64,000 nt of DNA from Chitinophagaceae bacterium (GCA_016720745.1 JADKKA010000019.1:124001-188000), one strand, 5' to 3'; counted from the stretch's first letter, positions 1 through 9,383 are shown. Notes: generated from the sequence alone by a model not told the origin. Numbers and translations are program-made.

Positions 1-101
1 CTCTGGCTTTATTTGCAACCATAAACGGGCAACCCAAACTTGGCAAGGCCATTGAATTGCTGGATGAAGATGTATTGCCTGCGTTTCTGGAAAAGTTTTG
101 A
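1..101 (+). CDS. C-terminal end of an unidentified protein (partial)
   Basis: An open frame enters from the left edge (frame 3) and ends at a TGA at 99-101, giving about 33 C-terminal residues that finish in LPAFLEKF. The start lies outside the window. The codon use looks normal for the neighbourhood, but the fragment is too short and motif-poor to assign to a family. The gene runs in the same direction as the downstream metallo-beta-lactamase, about 90 bases before it, with a candidate promoter between the two, so they need not share a transcript. Confidence 0.5.
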   Translation, partial: LALFATINGQPKLGKAIELLDEDVLPAFLEKF

Positions 102-127
102 TAAAGAAGATATTGAAAGTATAATTT

Positions 128-135
128 TACTTTTG
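128..135 (+). promoter_or_regulatory. Candidate Bacteroidota -7 promoter box (TACTTTTG)
   Basis: An exact match to the Bacteroidota -7 consensus TAnnTTTG lies 55 bases before the metallo-beta-lactamase ATG. No well-spaced TTG -33 element is obvious. An AGGAGG at 165-170 is too far (20 bases) from the ATG to be a normal ribosome binding site, and no in-frame start lies closer to it. Confidence 0.35.
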
Positions 136-190
136 TCAATACAGTATAGCTGTTTTATTCTTTTAGGAGGTAATTGAAAAATTATTTTAC

Positions 191-1228
191 ATGCTGCGAA
201 AAATTTATTTAGTATTTGCATTTTCTTTCATAGGGTTGTCTGTTTTTAGTCAGATGAATGCTCCAAAACTAAAAATAACTCCCCTAACCGGCGACTTCTA
301 CATATATACTACTTACAACACTTACGAAAATTCCCGCACTCCCGCCAATGGGATGTACCTGGTGACAGAAAAAGGCGTCGTGATGTTCGATACTCCCTGG
401 GATACCACTCAGTTTCAGCCACTTTTAGATACAATCATTGCCAGGCATCATCAACCAGTGATCATGGCTTTTGCCACCCACTGGCATAGTGATAAAACCA
501 ACGGACTGGAATATTATCGCCAACAGGGGATTAAAACTTACACGACCGTCCTGACCGATGAACTAAGTAAAAAGAATGATAAGAAGAGGGCGGAATTCCT
601 GATGACAAAAGATACCGTTTTCCAGGTGGGGCCTTACCGTTTTGAAGCCTATTACCCCGGGGAAGGACATACATCCGATAATATTATTGTCTGGTTTGAA
701 AAGGAGAAAGTGCTCTACGGTGGCTGTCTGATCAAGGGAGTGGATGATAAAACCCTGGGTTACCTGGGAGATGCGAATGTGTCAGCTTATGAAAAAACGC
801 TGAGAAATGTGCAAGACCATTGCCGGAACCCCAAACATATTGTGATTGCGCATAGTGACTGGAGGAATACGAATTCACTGAAGCATTCGATAAAAATGGC
901 GGAAGAGAGTAATAAATGGAAGAATAATCAGATGATCTTAACGGAATTTTTATTGAAATCAGGCTTAATTTTTTATAAATCAAAAAACCCCGCCACTTTC
1001 AAGGGGCTTACTAACCTAAACCTTAATTTTATTTTTTCCTCGGACTTTCTATTGCTGCCTGTGCGGCTGCCAGCCGGGCAATTGGCACACGGAATGGTGA
1101 ACAACTTACATAGTTCATGCCGATGCGGTGACAGAATTTTACACTTTCCGGATCTCCGCCATGTTCTCCGCAAATACCCACTTTTAAATTGGGTTTGGCA
1201 TGGTGTCCACGCTCCGTACCTGCTTTGA
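191..1228 (+). CDS. Subclass B1-like metallo-beta-lactamase, reading frame extended at the 3' end
   Basis: Likely a periplasmic zinc hydrolase of the class B1 beta-lactamase family. A signal peptide covers about residues 1-20, ending SVFSQ. All six canonical zinc ligands can be placed: H97, H99 and D101 (HWHSD), H160 (GEGH), C179 (GGC) and H221 (AHSDW). B1 enzymes are normally about 245 residues, and homology-like sequence stops near residue 245 (NKWKNN). The remaining ~100 residues run through the ppdK terminator and antisense to the ppdK 3' end, so they are probably not real protein. One extra A near base 923 would give an in-frame TAA and a typical ending, so a missing base in the sequence or a true stop loss is suspected. 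Zinc hydrolysis is inferred from the ligands; beta-lactam activity is not shown by sequence alone. Confidence 0.85.
   Translation: MLRKIYLVFAFSFIGLSVFSQMNAPKLKITPLTGDFYIYTTYNTYENSRTPANGMYLVTEKGVVMFDTPWDTTQFQPLLDTIIARHHQPVIMAFATHWHSDKTNGLEYYRQQGIKTYTTVLTDELSKKNDKKRAEFLMTKDTVFQVGPYRFEAYYPGEGHTSDNIIVWFEKEKVLYGGCLIKGVDDKTLGYLGDANVSAYEKTLRNVQDHCRNPKHIVIAHSDWRNTNSLKHSIKMAEESNKWKNNQMILTEFLLKSGLIFYKSKNPATFKGLTNLNLNFIFSSDFLLLPVRLPAGQLAHGMVNNLHSSCRCGDRILHFPDLRHVLRKYPLLNWVWHGVHAPYLL
982..1008 (-). terminator. Terminator after ppdK
   Basis: On the minus strand a GCCCC...GGGG hairpin is followed by six T residues, 20-45 bases past the ppdK stop. The metallo-beta-lactamase frame on the other strand reads straight through it. 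Confidence 0.65.
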
Positions 1229-3782
1229 TCAGCTGACCGATACCATCCTGATCAATGGTTTGGAATGGATCGGAAGGAAGGATCTTCAAGTCGAGGTATT
1301 TGGGAAGGAAACCACCGATATCATCGCGACTAAAACCAAAACTCATCTGGGTAAGGTCATTGGTTCCAAAGCTGAAGAAGTCGGCTGCCTTGGCCATGTA
1401 CTCGGCTCTCAAAGCGGCACGTGGAGTTTCAATCATGGTGCCATAGAGGTAAGGGATTTTTTTCAGTCCGCTTTTTTTGCAAACCTCGGCATAAACCCTG
1501 TCCACAATTTCTTTCTGATGCGTTAGCTCATGCCAGATCACAGTTACCGGTACCATGATTTCAGGCAGGGCTTTTTTACCGGCTTTCAATAATTCAGCGG
1601 TGGCTTCAAATATGGCGCGTACCTGCATTTCAGTAATCTCAGGATAACTGATACCCAAACGAACTCCGCGGTGTCCCAGCATCGGGTTATTCTCATGCAG
1701 GGCCAGTACCCGACGGTTGAGCATTCCCATGCTGATGCCTAATTCTTTGGCCAGCTGGCGCAGTTTTTCTTTATCATGCGGTACAAATTCATGCAATGGC
1801 GGATCCAGCAAACGAATGGTAACAGGATATCCGTTCATTACTTTCAATGTATCCTTCACATCTTTCTTTACATATTTGAACAAACCATTCAGGGCATCCC
1901 TTCTTTCTTTTTCGGTTTTGCTCACAATCATTTTCCGCAACTGGAACAAAGGTGCTTCACTGCCTTCGCCATAGAACATATGTTCGGTACGGAACAATCC
2001 GATTCCTTCTGCTCCGAATTTCACGGCATGGGTGGCATCTTCCGGTGTTTCGCAATTGGCTCTTACGCCGATTTGTTTTACTTTATCTACCAGCAGCATC
2101 AGGTCCTTGTATGACTGGTTCTTATCTATATCAATATCTACCAGTGCCATACTGCCTTCGTATACCTGTCCCTTGGTACCATTCAAACTGATCCAGTCAC
2201 CTTCCCTGATCACCACGCCATTATTGGCATGCATGGTTTTATTTTCTGTATGGATTTCAATATCACTGCATCCTACGATACAACATTTACCCCAGCCACG
2301 GGCTACGAGTGCTGCGTGAGAGGTCATGCCTCCTTTGCTGGTGAGAATCGCCTGTGCTTTATGCATACCATCAACATCTTCGGGAGAGGTTTCTTCCCGA
2401 ACAAGGATCACTTTTTCACCTCTTGATGCCCATTCTACGGCATCGGCTGAACTGAATACCACACGACCTTTGGCTCCACCAGGACCGGCAGGCAAACCTT
2501 TGGCAATAATGGGAGCAGTGAGTTCTGCCTTGGGATCCAGCATGGGCAGTAATAATTCCACCAGCTGATTGGGCCCAACCCGCATGATGGCGGTTTTGGC
2601 ATCAATCATTTTTTCCTTGTGCATCTCGGTGGCCATGCGAACAGCTGCCACTCCGTTTCTTTTTCCTACTCGGCACTGGAGCATATAGAGTTTCCCTTTT
2701 TCAATGGTGAACTCAATATCCTGCATATCGTGGTAGTGTTTCTCCAGTCTTTGCTGTATCTCGTATAATTGTTTGTATTGATCAGGCATGCCTTTTTCCA
2801 ATGTGGTAAACTGCCTGCTCTGGTCATTTTTGGAATATTCATTGATGGGTGCTGGTGTACGGATACCGGCTACCACATCTTCTCCCTGGGCATTCACCAG
2901 GTATTCACCATAGAATTTATTTTCACCATTGCCCGGGTTGCGGGTGAATGCCACACCAGTGCAGCAATCTTCTCCCATATTCCCAAATACCATGGCCTGT
3001 ACGTTTACCGCAGTACCCCACTCATCAGGAATTTTTTCAATCCGGCGGTATTCGATGGCTCTTTTTCCATTCCAGCTGGCAAAAACAGCACTGATGCCTC
3101 CCCACATTTGTTCCATCGGATCATCGGGGAAGGGTTTGCCCAGCATTTTCTTCACGGTCTTCTTGTATTCCTTCACCAGCTCTTTTAATTCCGCGGCGGT
3201 GAGTTCGGTATCAATTTTGTAACCGCGGTTATGTTTGATTCTTTCCAGTTGTTCATCCAGTGTTTTACGGATGCCTTTTCCTTTTGGTTCCATCCCTGAG
3301 CCTTTTTCCATCACCACATCGGCATACATCATGATCAGCCGGCGGTAGGCATCATAGGCAAAACGTTCATCACCGCTTTGTTCAATAATTCCCTGAATAG
3401 TGGTATCATTCAAACCAACATTCAATACTGTTTCCATCATTCCTGGCATGCTCTTGCGGGCACCGGAACGAACGGATAATAAGAGTGGGTTTTTGGGATC
3501 CCCGAATTTTTTACCAGTGATTTTTTCCATCACGGTCAGGGCTTCCTTTACCTGTGCATGAAGAATCTTCGGGTAATTTCTTTTATTCTTATAATAATAG
3601 GTACATACTTCGGTGGTAACAGTAAATCCCGGAGGAACGGGGAGTTTGAGTTTGGGGTGACCAGCCATTTCGGCGAGGTTCGCGCCCTTTCCACCCAACA
3701 GGTTTTTCATGGATTCATTACCATCTGCTTTGCCGCCGCCGAAAAAGTATACATACTTTCCGGCTTTTAGTTGTGTTGCCAT
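1029..3782 (-). CDS. ppdK: Pyruvate, phosphate dikinase
   Basis: Interconverts pyruvate, ATP and Pi with phosphoenolpyruvate, AMP and PPi in the cytoplasm. It links glycolysis and gluconeogenesis, often as a PPi-dependent pyruvate kinase substitute. The start chosen is the ATG giving MATQLKAGKYVYFFGGG; an in-frame upstream ATG would add 22 unlikely residues. Domains in order: N-terminal ATP-grasp nucleotide-binding domain (GGKGANLAEM, SVRSGA), central phosphohistidine domain with GGMTSHAAL (His about residue 489), and C-terminal PEP/pyruvate TIM barrel with the catalytic Cys in GICGEHGGDP (about residue 871). At 917 residues it is slightly longer than many bacterial PPDKs. It is a single gene with its own terminator. 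The upstream gap is filled by AGTC-type repeats, so no clear promoter can be named. Confidence 0.96.
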   Translation of the reverse strand: MATQLKAGKYVYFFGGGKADGNESMKNLLGGKGANLAEMAGHPKLKLPVPPGFTVTTEVCTYYYKNKRNYPKILHAQVKEALTVMEKITGKKFGDPKNPLLLSVRSGARKSMPGMMETVLNVGLNDTTIQGIIEQSGDERFAYDAYRRLIMMYADVVMEKGSGMEPKGKGIRKTLDEQLERIKHNRGYKIDTELTAAELKELVKEYKKTVKKMLGKPFPDDPMEQMWGGISAVFASWNGKRAIEYRRIEKIPDEWGTAVNVQAMVFGNMGEDCCTGVAFTRNPGNGENKFYGEYLVNAQGEDVVAGIRTPAPINEYSKNDQSRQFTTLEKGMPDQYKQLYEIQQRLEKHYHDMQDIEFTIEKGKLYMLQCRVGKRNGVAAVRMATEMHKEKMIDAKTAIMRVGPNQLVELLLPMLDPKAELTAPIIAKGLPAGPGGAKGRVVFSSADAVEWASRGEKVILVREETSPEDVDGMHKAQAILTSKGGMTSHAALVARGWGKCCIVGCSDIEIHTENKTMHANNGVVIREGDWISLNGTKGQVYEGSMALVDIDIDKNQSYKDLMLLVDKVKQIGVRANCETPEDATHAVKFGAEGIGLFRTEHMFYGEGSEAPLFQLRKMIVSKTEKERRDALNGLFKYVKKDVKDTLKVMNGYPVTIRLLDPPLHEFVPHDKEKLRQLAKELGISMGMLNRRVLALHENNPMLGHRGVRLGISYPEITEMQVRAIFEATAELLKAGKKALPEIMVPVTVIWHELTHQKEIVDRVYAEVCKKSGLKKIPYLYGTMIETPRAALRAEYMAKAADFFSFGTNDLTQMSFGFSRDDIGGFLPKYLDLKILPSDPFQTIDQDGIGQLIKAGTERGHHAKPNLKVGICGEHGGDPESVKFCHRIGMNYVSCSPFRVPIARLAAAQAAIESPRKK

Positions 3783-4116
3783 AATGTTTAAACTTTGTTC
3801 AATGCATAGGTAATAAAGGCAGGGCTGAATGCCGGAAACGGGGGTCAAGGAGGGGGGTGATTGTGGTCAGTTCTTCAGTCGACAGTCGGCAGTCAGCAGT
3901 CTTCAGTCGACAGTCGGCAGTCGGCAGTCGGCAGTCGACAGTCTTCAGTCAGCAGTCAGCAGTCGGCAGTTGAAAAGTCCGGAAGTCCGAAAGAATCTTG
4001 CTCAGGTTAGGTAAGTACTCTTAGATGAAATGTTAGAATTCAGGTGCGAACGATCAGGGATATATACCTCGGCTCCTTAATAAGCCTGTATTGACTATCG
4101 ACTATAGACTCAAGAC
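3783..4116. other. Gene-free gap between ppdK and the nuo operon tail
   Basis: 334 bases with no supportable gene. It contains two AGTC word runs (described separately) and an AT-rich stretch. The ppdK promoter must be here if ppdK is not read from the nuo operon, but no exact TAnnTTTG box faces ppdK. Confidence 0.5.
3866..3970 (+). repeat. AGTC word run, about 105 bases
   Basis: Reads as a chain of the unit CAGTC plus two variable bases (GG, TT, AG or GA), about 14 units in a row, for example CAGTCGGCAGTC and CAGTCTTCAGTC. The unit is about 7 bases and the variable dinucleotide changes without a fixed order, so this is not a simple perfect tandem repeat. Related runs recur at 9.4, 32.9, 37.7, 39.9 and 56.9 kb. 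Confidence 0.85.
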
Positions 4117-4127
4117 TCAGGACTGCT
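4091..4127 (-). repeat. Short AGTC word run overlapping a stop codon
   Basis: On the minus strand it reads AGTCCTGAGTCTTGAGTC and on. It includes the stop codon and last codons of the gene ending at 4117, so that protein's final residues (EQS) are partly repeat-encoded. Confidence 0.7.
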
Positions 4128-4506
4128 CATAATAAGGGACCTCATCATTACTCACCTTATCCTGCTGTTGCCAGTAAGCCAGGGTTACAAAATGCCCGTC
4201 TTTTGTCTTGAGGAGGCGGCCAAATATGGCATTGACCCAGTTAAAGGTATAGTCGGTAACACCAACAGTAAAGGTTGAGGGTGGTGGAGGAGGTGCAGGT
4301 GCTGCAACGGCTTCGGTTTCTCCTTCTGCCGGTTTGGGAGCTGCTGCGGCCTTGGGGGCAGGGGAGGGAACCGCAATAACGGTATAACCGTTGGATTCCA
4401 GTATTTCTTTGAGGAAGGATAATCTTTCCGGGCTGACATTCTTTTCCACGATGCCGCATTTCACGCCATCCAGTTCTTCGAATTCGTGGTTTTTATTGAG
4501 TGCCAT
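4117..4506 (-). CDS. Conserved-looking small protein coupled to nuoN
   Basis: 129 residues, family not recognised. It has three visible parts. Residues 1-45 look like a small alpha/beta fold (VKCGIVEKNVSPERLSFLKE). Residues 46-78 are an Ala/Pro/Glu-rich flexible linker. Residues 79-129 form a second small domain rich in aromatics (FTVGVTDYTFNWVNAIFGRL). There is no signal peptide or membrane segment. The start is 2 bases after the nuoN stop, so the two are almost certainly co-transcribed and translationally coupled. This position suggests, but does not prove, a role linked to the respiratory complex, such as assembly or an accessory subunit. The C-terminus runs into an AGTC repeat. Confidence 0.75.
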   Translation of the reverse strand: MALNKNHEFEELDGVKCGIVEKNVSPERLSFLKEILESNGYTVIAVPSPAPKAAAAPKPAEGETEAVAAPAPPPPPSTFTVGVTDYTFNWVNAIFGRLLKTKDGHFVTLAYWQQQDKVSNDEVPYYEQS

Positions 4507-4508
4507 GG

Positions 4509-5909
4509 TTATGCAATTAAAGACTGAATATAATCAAAGAGTTTACCTGCGAGTCCGGTGAACACGATACCCGCTGCACAAATAATCATTCCGAGTTTAA
4601 CGGAAGCGCTCACCTTGATGGGTTCAACCGGGTTTTCATTTTTATCCATGAAAATCGCGCGAACCACTTTCAGATAATAATAAAGGGAGATCACCATATT
4701 CAATCCGGCAATGATGATCAGCCAGAAATTTCCTTTCTCTGCTCCGGCCGTCAGCAAAAAGAGTTTGCCAAAGAATCCGGCAGTGGGGGGAATACCAGCG
4801 AGGGAGAAAAGCCCCAGTGCCAATACCCAACTCAGGAAGGGGTTGGTCTTATACAGCCCTTTGTAATCATCAATATTTTCCTTGCCGGTTTTTTCGGCAA
4901 TCACGGCTGCTACACCAAAGGCGGCTAAATTGGAGAAGATATAAATCAGCACAAAATAAACAACGGAAGAAGTGCCGGCTGTATAGTTTCCACTGATGGC
5001 CACCAGGATAAAGCCTACTTGTGCAATAGATGAAAAAGCAAGGAATCTTTTGATATTCTGCTGACGCAAAGCAAAAAGGTTACCCGTGAGCATTGTGAGT
5101 ACCGCCAGCACGGCCAGCATCCAATACCATATTTCATACAATCCACCGAATACCCGATAGAGTGCCGTGATAAAAATAAAGGCAACCGCTCCTTTTGATA
5201 TCACTGATAAGAAGGATGTGGTGGCAATCGGAGAACCTTCATATACATCAGCCGTCCAGAAATGGAAGGGCACAATAGACAATTTAAAGGCAAAGGCGGA
5301 GAAGAAGAATACAAAGGCCAGTACCTGGAGCGGACTTCCATTGATCTGGTTCACCAGTTCTCCAAAACTAATGGTACCGGTAGCCCCATAGATCAGGGAA
5401 ATACCAAAGAGCAGGATACCGGATGAAAAAGCAGAGGAAAGAATCATCTTCATTGCTCCTTCGGAAGAACGTTTTTTAGCCAGATCGAAATTAGCCATCG
5501 CTGCAACTGGTATCGTAGCCAGTTCAAGCGCCAGGTAGAAGATCAGCAGGTTGCCGGAAGAGATCAGCAGGAACATGCCCAGCAGGGCCGATAAAAGGAG
5601 GATGAAAAATTCCGGCAGGTGGGGCGTCTTCTTCAGCCAGTCGCCAAAGAGCAGGGAAATCAGGTAGACCCCGATATTCAATACGTTTTTCTGAAATGCT
5701 ACCAGCGGACTGGTATAGAACATATCAGCAAACAGGCTGCCTGATTCATTAAAGAAGAAACCGGCAATACCGTTCAGCAGGAGCAGCACCTGGATCAGGG
5801 TCAGCAAGCTTTCGTTCTTCATTCCCTTGCCGATTTTTACAAACAGCAGGAGGAAGATGATGACCGTGATCAGCAGCTCATGTTTCATCAATGTGATAAA
5901 ATCTGTCAT
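4509..5909 (-). CDS. nuoN: NADH-quinone oxidoreductase subunit N (proton-pumping membrane subunit)
   Basis: 466-residue antiporter-like subunit of Complex I in the cytoplasmic membrane; couples quinone reduction to proton translocation. About 14 hydrophobic segments are visible across its length. The conserved core includes PFHFWTADVYEGSP (charged channel region) and KRFLAFSSIAQVGF, both typical of the Nuo L/M/N family. The length is normal for NuoN. It lies last of the classical subunits in the operon, 53 bases after nuoM, and is followed 2 bases later by the small unknown gene. Confidence 0.95.
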   Translation of the reverse strand: MTDFITLMKHELLITVIIFLLLFVKIGKGMKNESLLTLIQVLLLLNGIAGFFFNESGSLFADMFYTSPLVAFQKNVLNIGVYLISLLFGDWLKKTPHLPEFFILLLSALLGMFLLISSGNLLIFYLALELATIPVAAMANFDLAKKRSSEGAMKMILSSAFSSGILLFGISLIYGATGTISFGELVNQINGSPLQVLAFVFFFSAFAFKLSIVPFHFWTADVYEGSPIATTSFLSVISKGAVAFIFITALYRVFGGLYEIWYWMLAVLAVLTMLTGNLFALRQQNIKRFLAFSSIAQVGFILVAISGNYTAGTSSVVYFVLIYIFSNLAAFGVAAVIAEKTGKENIDDYKGLYKTNPFLSWVLALGLFSLAGIPPTAGFFGKLFLLTAGAEKGNFWLIIIAGLNMVISLYYYLKVVRAIFMDKNENPVEPIKVSASVKLGMIICAAGIVFTGLAGKLFDYIQSLIA

Positions 5910-5962
5910 TTATATCGAATAAAGCCAGGGAAGGAAGGGTCCTGCCCTGTAGTGATCATTAA

Positions 5963-7441
5963 TTAATGTCCGTTTAACCTGTTCATGATTATTTCAGCCG
6001 TGGGGCTTAATAATTTATTCAACCACTGCGGTGCAATACCGATGGCCAGTATACCAGCCAGCAGGATGATCGCCGCCATTTTTTCATTCCATCTTACATC
6101 TCCGGCTGCTATATGATCCTCGTTCACTACAGGTCCCATGGCCACTTTGCCAATGGCTCTTAATATATATACGGCCGTTACAACAATCGACATACAGGCA
6201 GCAATCGTCGCCACCCGGTGAAAAGTATCTGCATTTTGCCAGGAGCCCATGAAGACCGTCATCTCTGCCACAAAACCACTCAGGCCTGGTAAACCTAGTG
6301 AACAAAGTCCGACCAGGAAGAAGACCGTCATCGCAAAAGGCATTCCTTTCATCAATCCGCCCATTTCATTGACCTGACGGGTATGGGTGCGGTCATAGAT
6401 CATCCCAATCACGGCGAAGAAGAGGGCTGTCATTACACCATGACTCACCATTTGCATCATGGCACCGGTGATGGCAGTTTGGGTGAGCATACCAATACCC
6501 AGCAGACTAAATCCAACATGGCTCACAGAACTGTAGGCATTAATATATTTCAGGTCTTTCTGCATCATGGTAGCGAAGGCGCCATATAAAATAGCGATAG
6601 CAGAAAGTACGATGATGATATCGGCATATTGCTTTGCTCCTTCAGGAAGCAGGTAGGTGGCCACCCGCAGACAACCATAACCACCCAGCTTCATGGAAAT
6701 ACCGGCGAGGAACATGGAACCGGCAGTAGGGGCAGAAGAGTGACCATCGGGTACCCAGGTATGCAAAGGAAAGAGTGCAGTGAATACACCGAATCCCAGG
6801 AAAAGCAAAGGGAAAATAATATGTTGCAGGCGATTGCCTAACGTTACCTGTGCTAATTCAGTGATATCAAAACTGTGTCCGGCATTGAAATAAAGTAATA
6901 AGATGCCCACCAGGATCAGGGCAGAGCCACCCATCAGCATCAGGGCCAGTTTATTCGCACTATATTCTTTGCGGCCGCTTCCCCAGATACCGATCAGTAA
7001 ATATTTTGGAATCACTGAAATTTCGAGGAAGAAGAAAAGAATAAACAGATCCAGTGAAATAAAGAAGCCATAGGCGCCCAGTGCCAGGAGGATGAGCAGG
7101 AAATAAAATTCCTTTGTCATCTTCTCAATATTCCATGACACCAGGATACCCGCTACCAATACAAAGGAAGTAAGCAGGATCATGGCCACGGAAAGTCCAT
7201 CTACCCCAAAATGAAAATTGATAGGTGGATTACTGAAGAGAACATAGCTTTCTTCAAAAAGCATTTGCATGGAATTACCGGTGGACCTTTCCTGGTTGTA
7301 CAGTAAGAGTAACACAACAGATAAAACCAATTGTGCCAGTGAGCCGACCAGGGCCGTCCATTTCACCTGTTCCTGGTTCCGGCAGAGAAGTACCGCCAGG
7401 GCAGTGAGTAGTGGGATCGCTATGAATAATAATAAGTTCAT
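5963..7441 (-). CDS. nuoM: NADH-quinone oxidoreductase subunit M
   Basis: 492-residue membrane antiporter-like subunit that pumps protons. Diagnostic stretches are FPLHTWVPDGHSSAPTAGS and KYINAYSSVSHVGF, with the Lys/His/Glu channel residues expected for NuoM/MrpD-like proteins. About 14 membrane segments; normal length. It begins 6 bases after the nuoL stop, so translation is probably coupled. Confidence 0.96.
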   Translation of the reverse strand: MNLLLFIAIPLLTALAVLLCRNQEQVKWTALVGSLAQLVLSVVLLLLYNQERSTGNSMQMLFEESYVLFSNPPINFHFGVDGLSVAMILLTSFVLVAGILVSWNIEKMTKEFYFLLILLALGAYGFFISLDLFILFFFLEISVIPKYLLIGIWGSGRKEYSANKLALMLMGGSALILVGILLLYFNAGHSFDITELAQVTLGNRLQHIIFPLLFLGFGVFTALFPLHTWVPDGHSSAPTAGSMFLAGISMKLGGYGCLRVATYLLPEGAKQYADIIIVLSAIAILYGAFATMMQKDLKYINAYSSVSHVGFSLLGIGMLTQTAITGAMMQMVSHGVMTALFFAVIGMIYDRTHTRQVNEMGGLMKGMPFAMTVFFLVGLCSLGLPGLSGFVAEMTVFMGSWQNADTFHRVATIAACMSIVVTAVYILRAIGKVAMGPVVNEDHIAAGDVRWNEKMAAIILLAGILAIGIAPQWLNKLLSPTAEIIMNRLNGH

Positions 7442-7447
7442 TCCATT

Positions 7448-9376
7448 CTATTTCCAGGCATAAATAAATACAGCCGCAATAATCACCGCCGCCAGCAGGA
7501 AGTACATAGCATACTGCTGTACTTTGCCCGACTGCAATTTTTTAATTTTTTCAGAAACGAATTGTGTTGTGTTTCCGGTAAAATTCACAATACCATCCAC
7601 CACATTCCGGTCGAACCAGGCGGCCGGACGGCCCACGAGGTTGAACAGCACTTTCTTCGTAATAAACAGATAGATCTCGTCGATATAAAATTTATGATAG
7701 GCTGCTTTGTATAGTCCACCCAGTCCGGATGAAACTTTTTCCGGTAATCCGCTTTGTTTCCGGTACATGATCCAGGCAATGGCGATTCCAGCTAAACCAA
7801 GGGATACAGGCAGGATGGAGAAACTAAGTTCAAAATGTGAAGCCAATGGCTCGCCATTACTGCTCACATATTTTCCAAAAGGAATATAACCGGCCAGTGC
7901 AGCCCCCAGTGCCAGCAGGATCAGCGGAAATTTCATGGTTGCAGGTGCTTCGCCATGATGTTCGCCATGGGCATGGTAGGGTTTGTTCCAGAAAATATTG
8001 AAGTATAAGCGGAACATGTAAAAAGCAGTGAGTCCGGAGGTGAGTAAAGCGATCCAGTAGATGGCCGGGTTGTGATGATAGGCAGCCAGCAGGATTTCTT
8101 CTTTACTGAAGAAACCGGAGAGCATGGGTACACCGGCAATAGCCAGACAGGCGATCAGGAAAGTAATATGGGTAACCGGCATGGCTTTTCTCAATCCGCC
8201 CATGTCTTTCATTTCATTGCTATGTACATAATGTATCACGGCACCGGCACCAAGGAAGAGCAGGGCTTTAAACATCGCATGGGTAAACAGATGGAACATA
8301 GAAGCTGTATAACCCAGACCTGCTTCTCCTCCATAACCAGAAACACCCAAGGCAAACATCATGAATCCGATCTGGCTCATCGTAGAATAGGCCAGCACTC
8401 TTTTAATATCAGTTTGCGTACAGGCAATGATAGCCGCGATAACGGCAGAAACAGCACCCACCCAACCAATCAGTTCCAATAATATTGGAGTAGTGATGGC
8501 GAAAATCGGGAAGAGTCTTGCCACGAGATATACCCCGGCTACCACCATGGTAGCGGCATGGATCAATGCGGATACCGGGGTCGGACCTTCCATCGCATCC
8601 GGCAGCCAGATATGCAGCGGGAACATGGCACTTTTACCGGCACCACCCATGAACACTAATAAACCACCCCAGGTGATCACTGACATACCAAGGAATGAAC
8701 TGGCAGCAGCTGTTTTTAACTGGCTTGATTCCGGAGAAGTAAGTGTGGCAATCATGGTATTGAAATCCAGCGTGCCGGAGGCATAGGATAGCACCAGTAT
8801 CCCAATCAGGAAACCCAGGTCGGCAAAACGGGTAACGATGAATGCTTTTTTACTGGCAGCCACCGCGCTGGGTTTGTCGTAATAAAAACCGATCAGCAGG
8901 AAGGAGGATACACCTACGAGCTCCCAGAACATATAGATCTGGAAAATATTGGATGATAAAACGAGGCCAAGCATGGAGAAAGTAAAGAGACCGAGATAGG
9001 CGTAATAGGTGCTGAATCTTTCTTCGCCTTTCATATAACCCAGACTATAAATATGCACCATCAGGGAAATAAGTGTCACCACCACGATCATCATCATGGA
9101 AATCGGATCGAGGTAGATTCCCATATCAATGGATACGCCGGGAGCAAATTGCAACCAGGTATATTTGGCAGCAATGATAGGGCTGTAGCGGCCTCCCTGG
9201 CTATGCGAGAAATATTCGTAAGCGGTATAAACAGCAATCAGTGTAGCAGCGAGTAAGAACGCAGTACCAATGATGCCGGAATATTTGCCGGTATATTTTT
9301 TTCCAAAGAGCCCGAGCAGCACAAAGCCTGCCAGTGGCAGTAATGGAATCAGTGCGATGGTCAATGCGTTTGGCAT
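7448..9376 (-). CDS. nuoL: NADH-quinone oxidoreductase subunit L
   Basis: 642-residue distal proton-pumping subunit. It carries the NuoL signature FPLHIWLPDAMEGPTPVSA and KRVLAYSTMSQIGF. A C-terminal extension (about residues 500-642) fits the lateral amphipathic helix and final membrane helix that run along the membrane arm. The length matches the family. A 152-base gap filled with AGTC and AATACC word runs separates it from nuoK upstream, which is unusual inside a nuo operon. Confidence 0.96.
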   Translation of the reverse strand: MPNALTIALIPLLPLAGFVLLGLFGKKYTGKYSGIIGTAFLLAATLIAVYTAYEYFSHSQGGRYSPIIAAKYTWLQFAPGVSIDMGIYLDPISMMMIVVVTLISLMVHIYSLGYMKGEERFSTYYAYLGLFTFSMLGLVLSSNIFQIYMFWELVGVSSFLLIGFYYDKPSAVAASKKAFIVTRFADLGFLIGILVLSYASGTLDFNTMIATLTSPESSQLKTAAASSFLGMSVITWGGLLVFMGGAGKSAMFPLHIWLPDAMEGPTPVSALIHAATMVVAGVYLVARLFPIFAITTPILLELIGWVGAVSAVIAAIIACTQTDIKRVLAYSTMSQIGFMMFALGVSGYGGEAGLGYTASMFHLFTHAMFKALLFLGAGAVIHYVHSNEMKDMGGLRKAMPVTHITFLIACLAIAGVPMLSGFFSKEEILLAAYHHNPAIYWIALLTSGLTAFYMFRLYFNIFWNKPYHAHGEHHGEAPATMKFPLILLALGAALAGYIPFGKYVSSNGEPLASHFELSFSILPVSLGLAGIAIAWIMYRKQSGLPEKVSSGLGGLYKAAYHKFYIDEIYLFITKKVLFNLVGRPAAWFDRNVVDGIVNFTGNTTQFVSEKIKKLQSGKVQQYAMYFLLAAVIIAAVFIYAWK

Positions 9377-9383
9377 GATGTAA

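Noticed and set aside
932..1228. C-terminal ~100 residues of the metallo-beta-lactamase frame as a new domain
   Set aside because: It is antisense to the conserved ppdK 3' end and passes through a terminator; codon pattern reflects the opposite strand.
3866..3970. CRISPR array or tandem repeat of a coding element
   Set aside because: Units are about 7 bases with variable spacer dinucleotides, not 20-40-base direct repeats with unique spacers; no cas genes are present.
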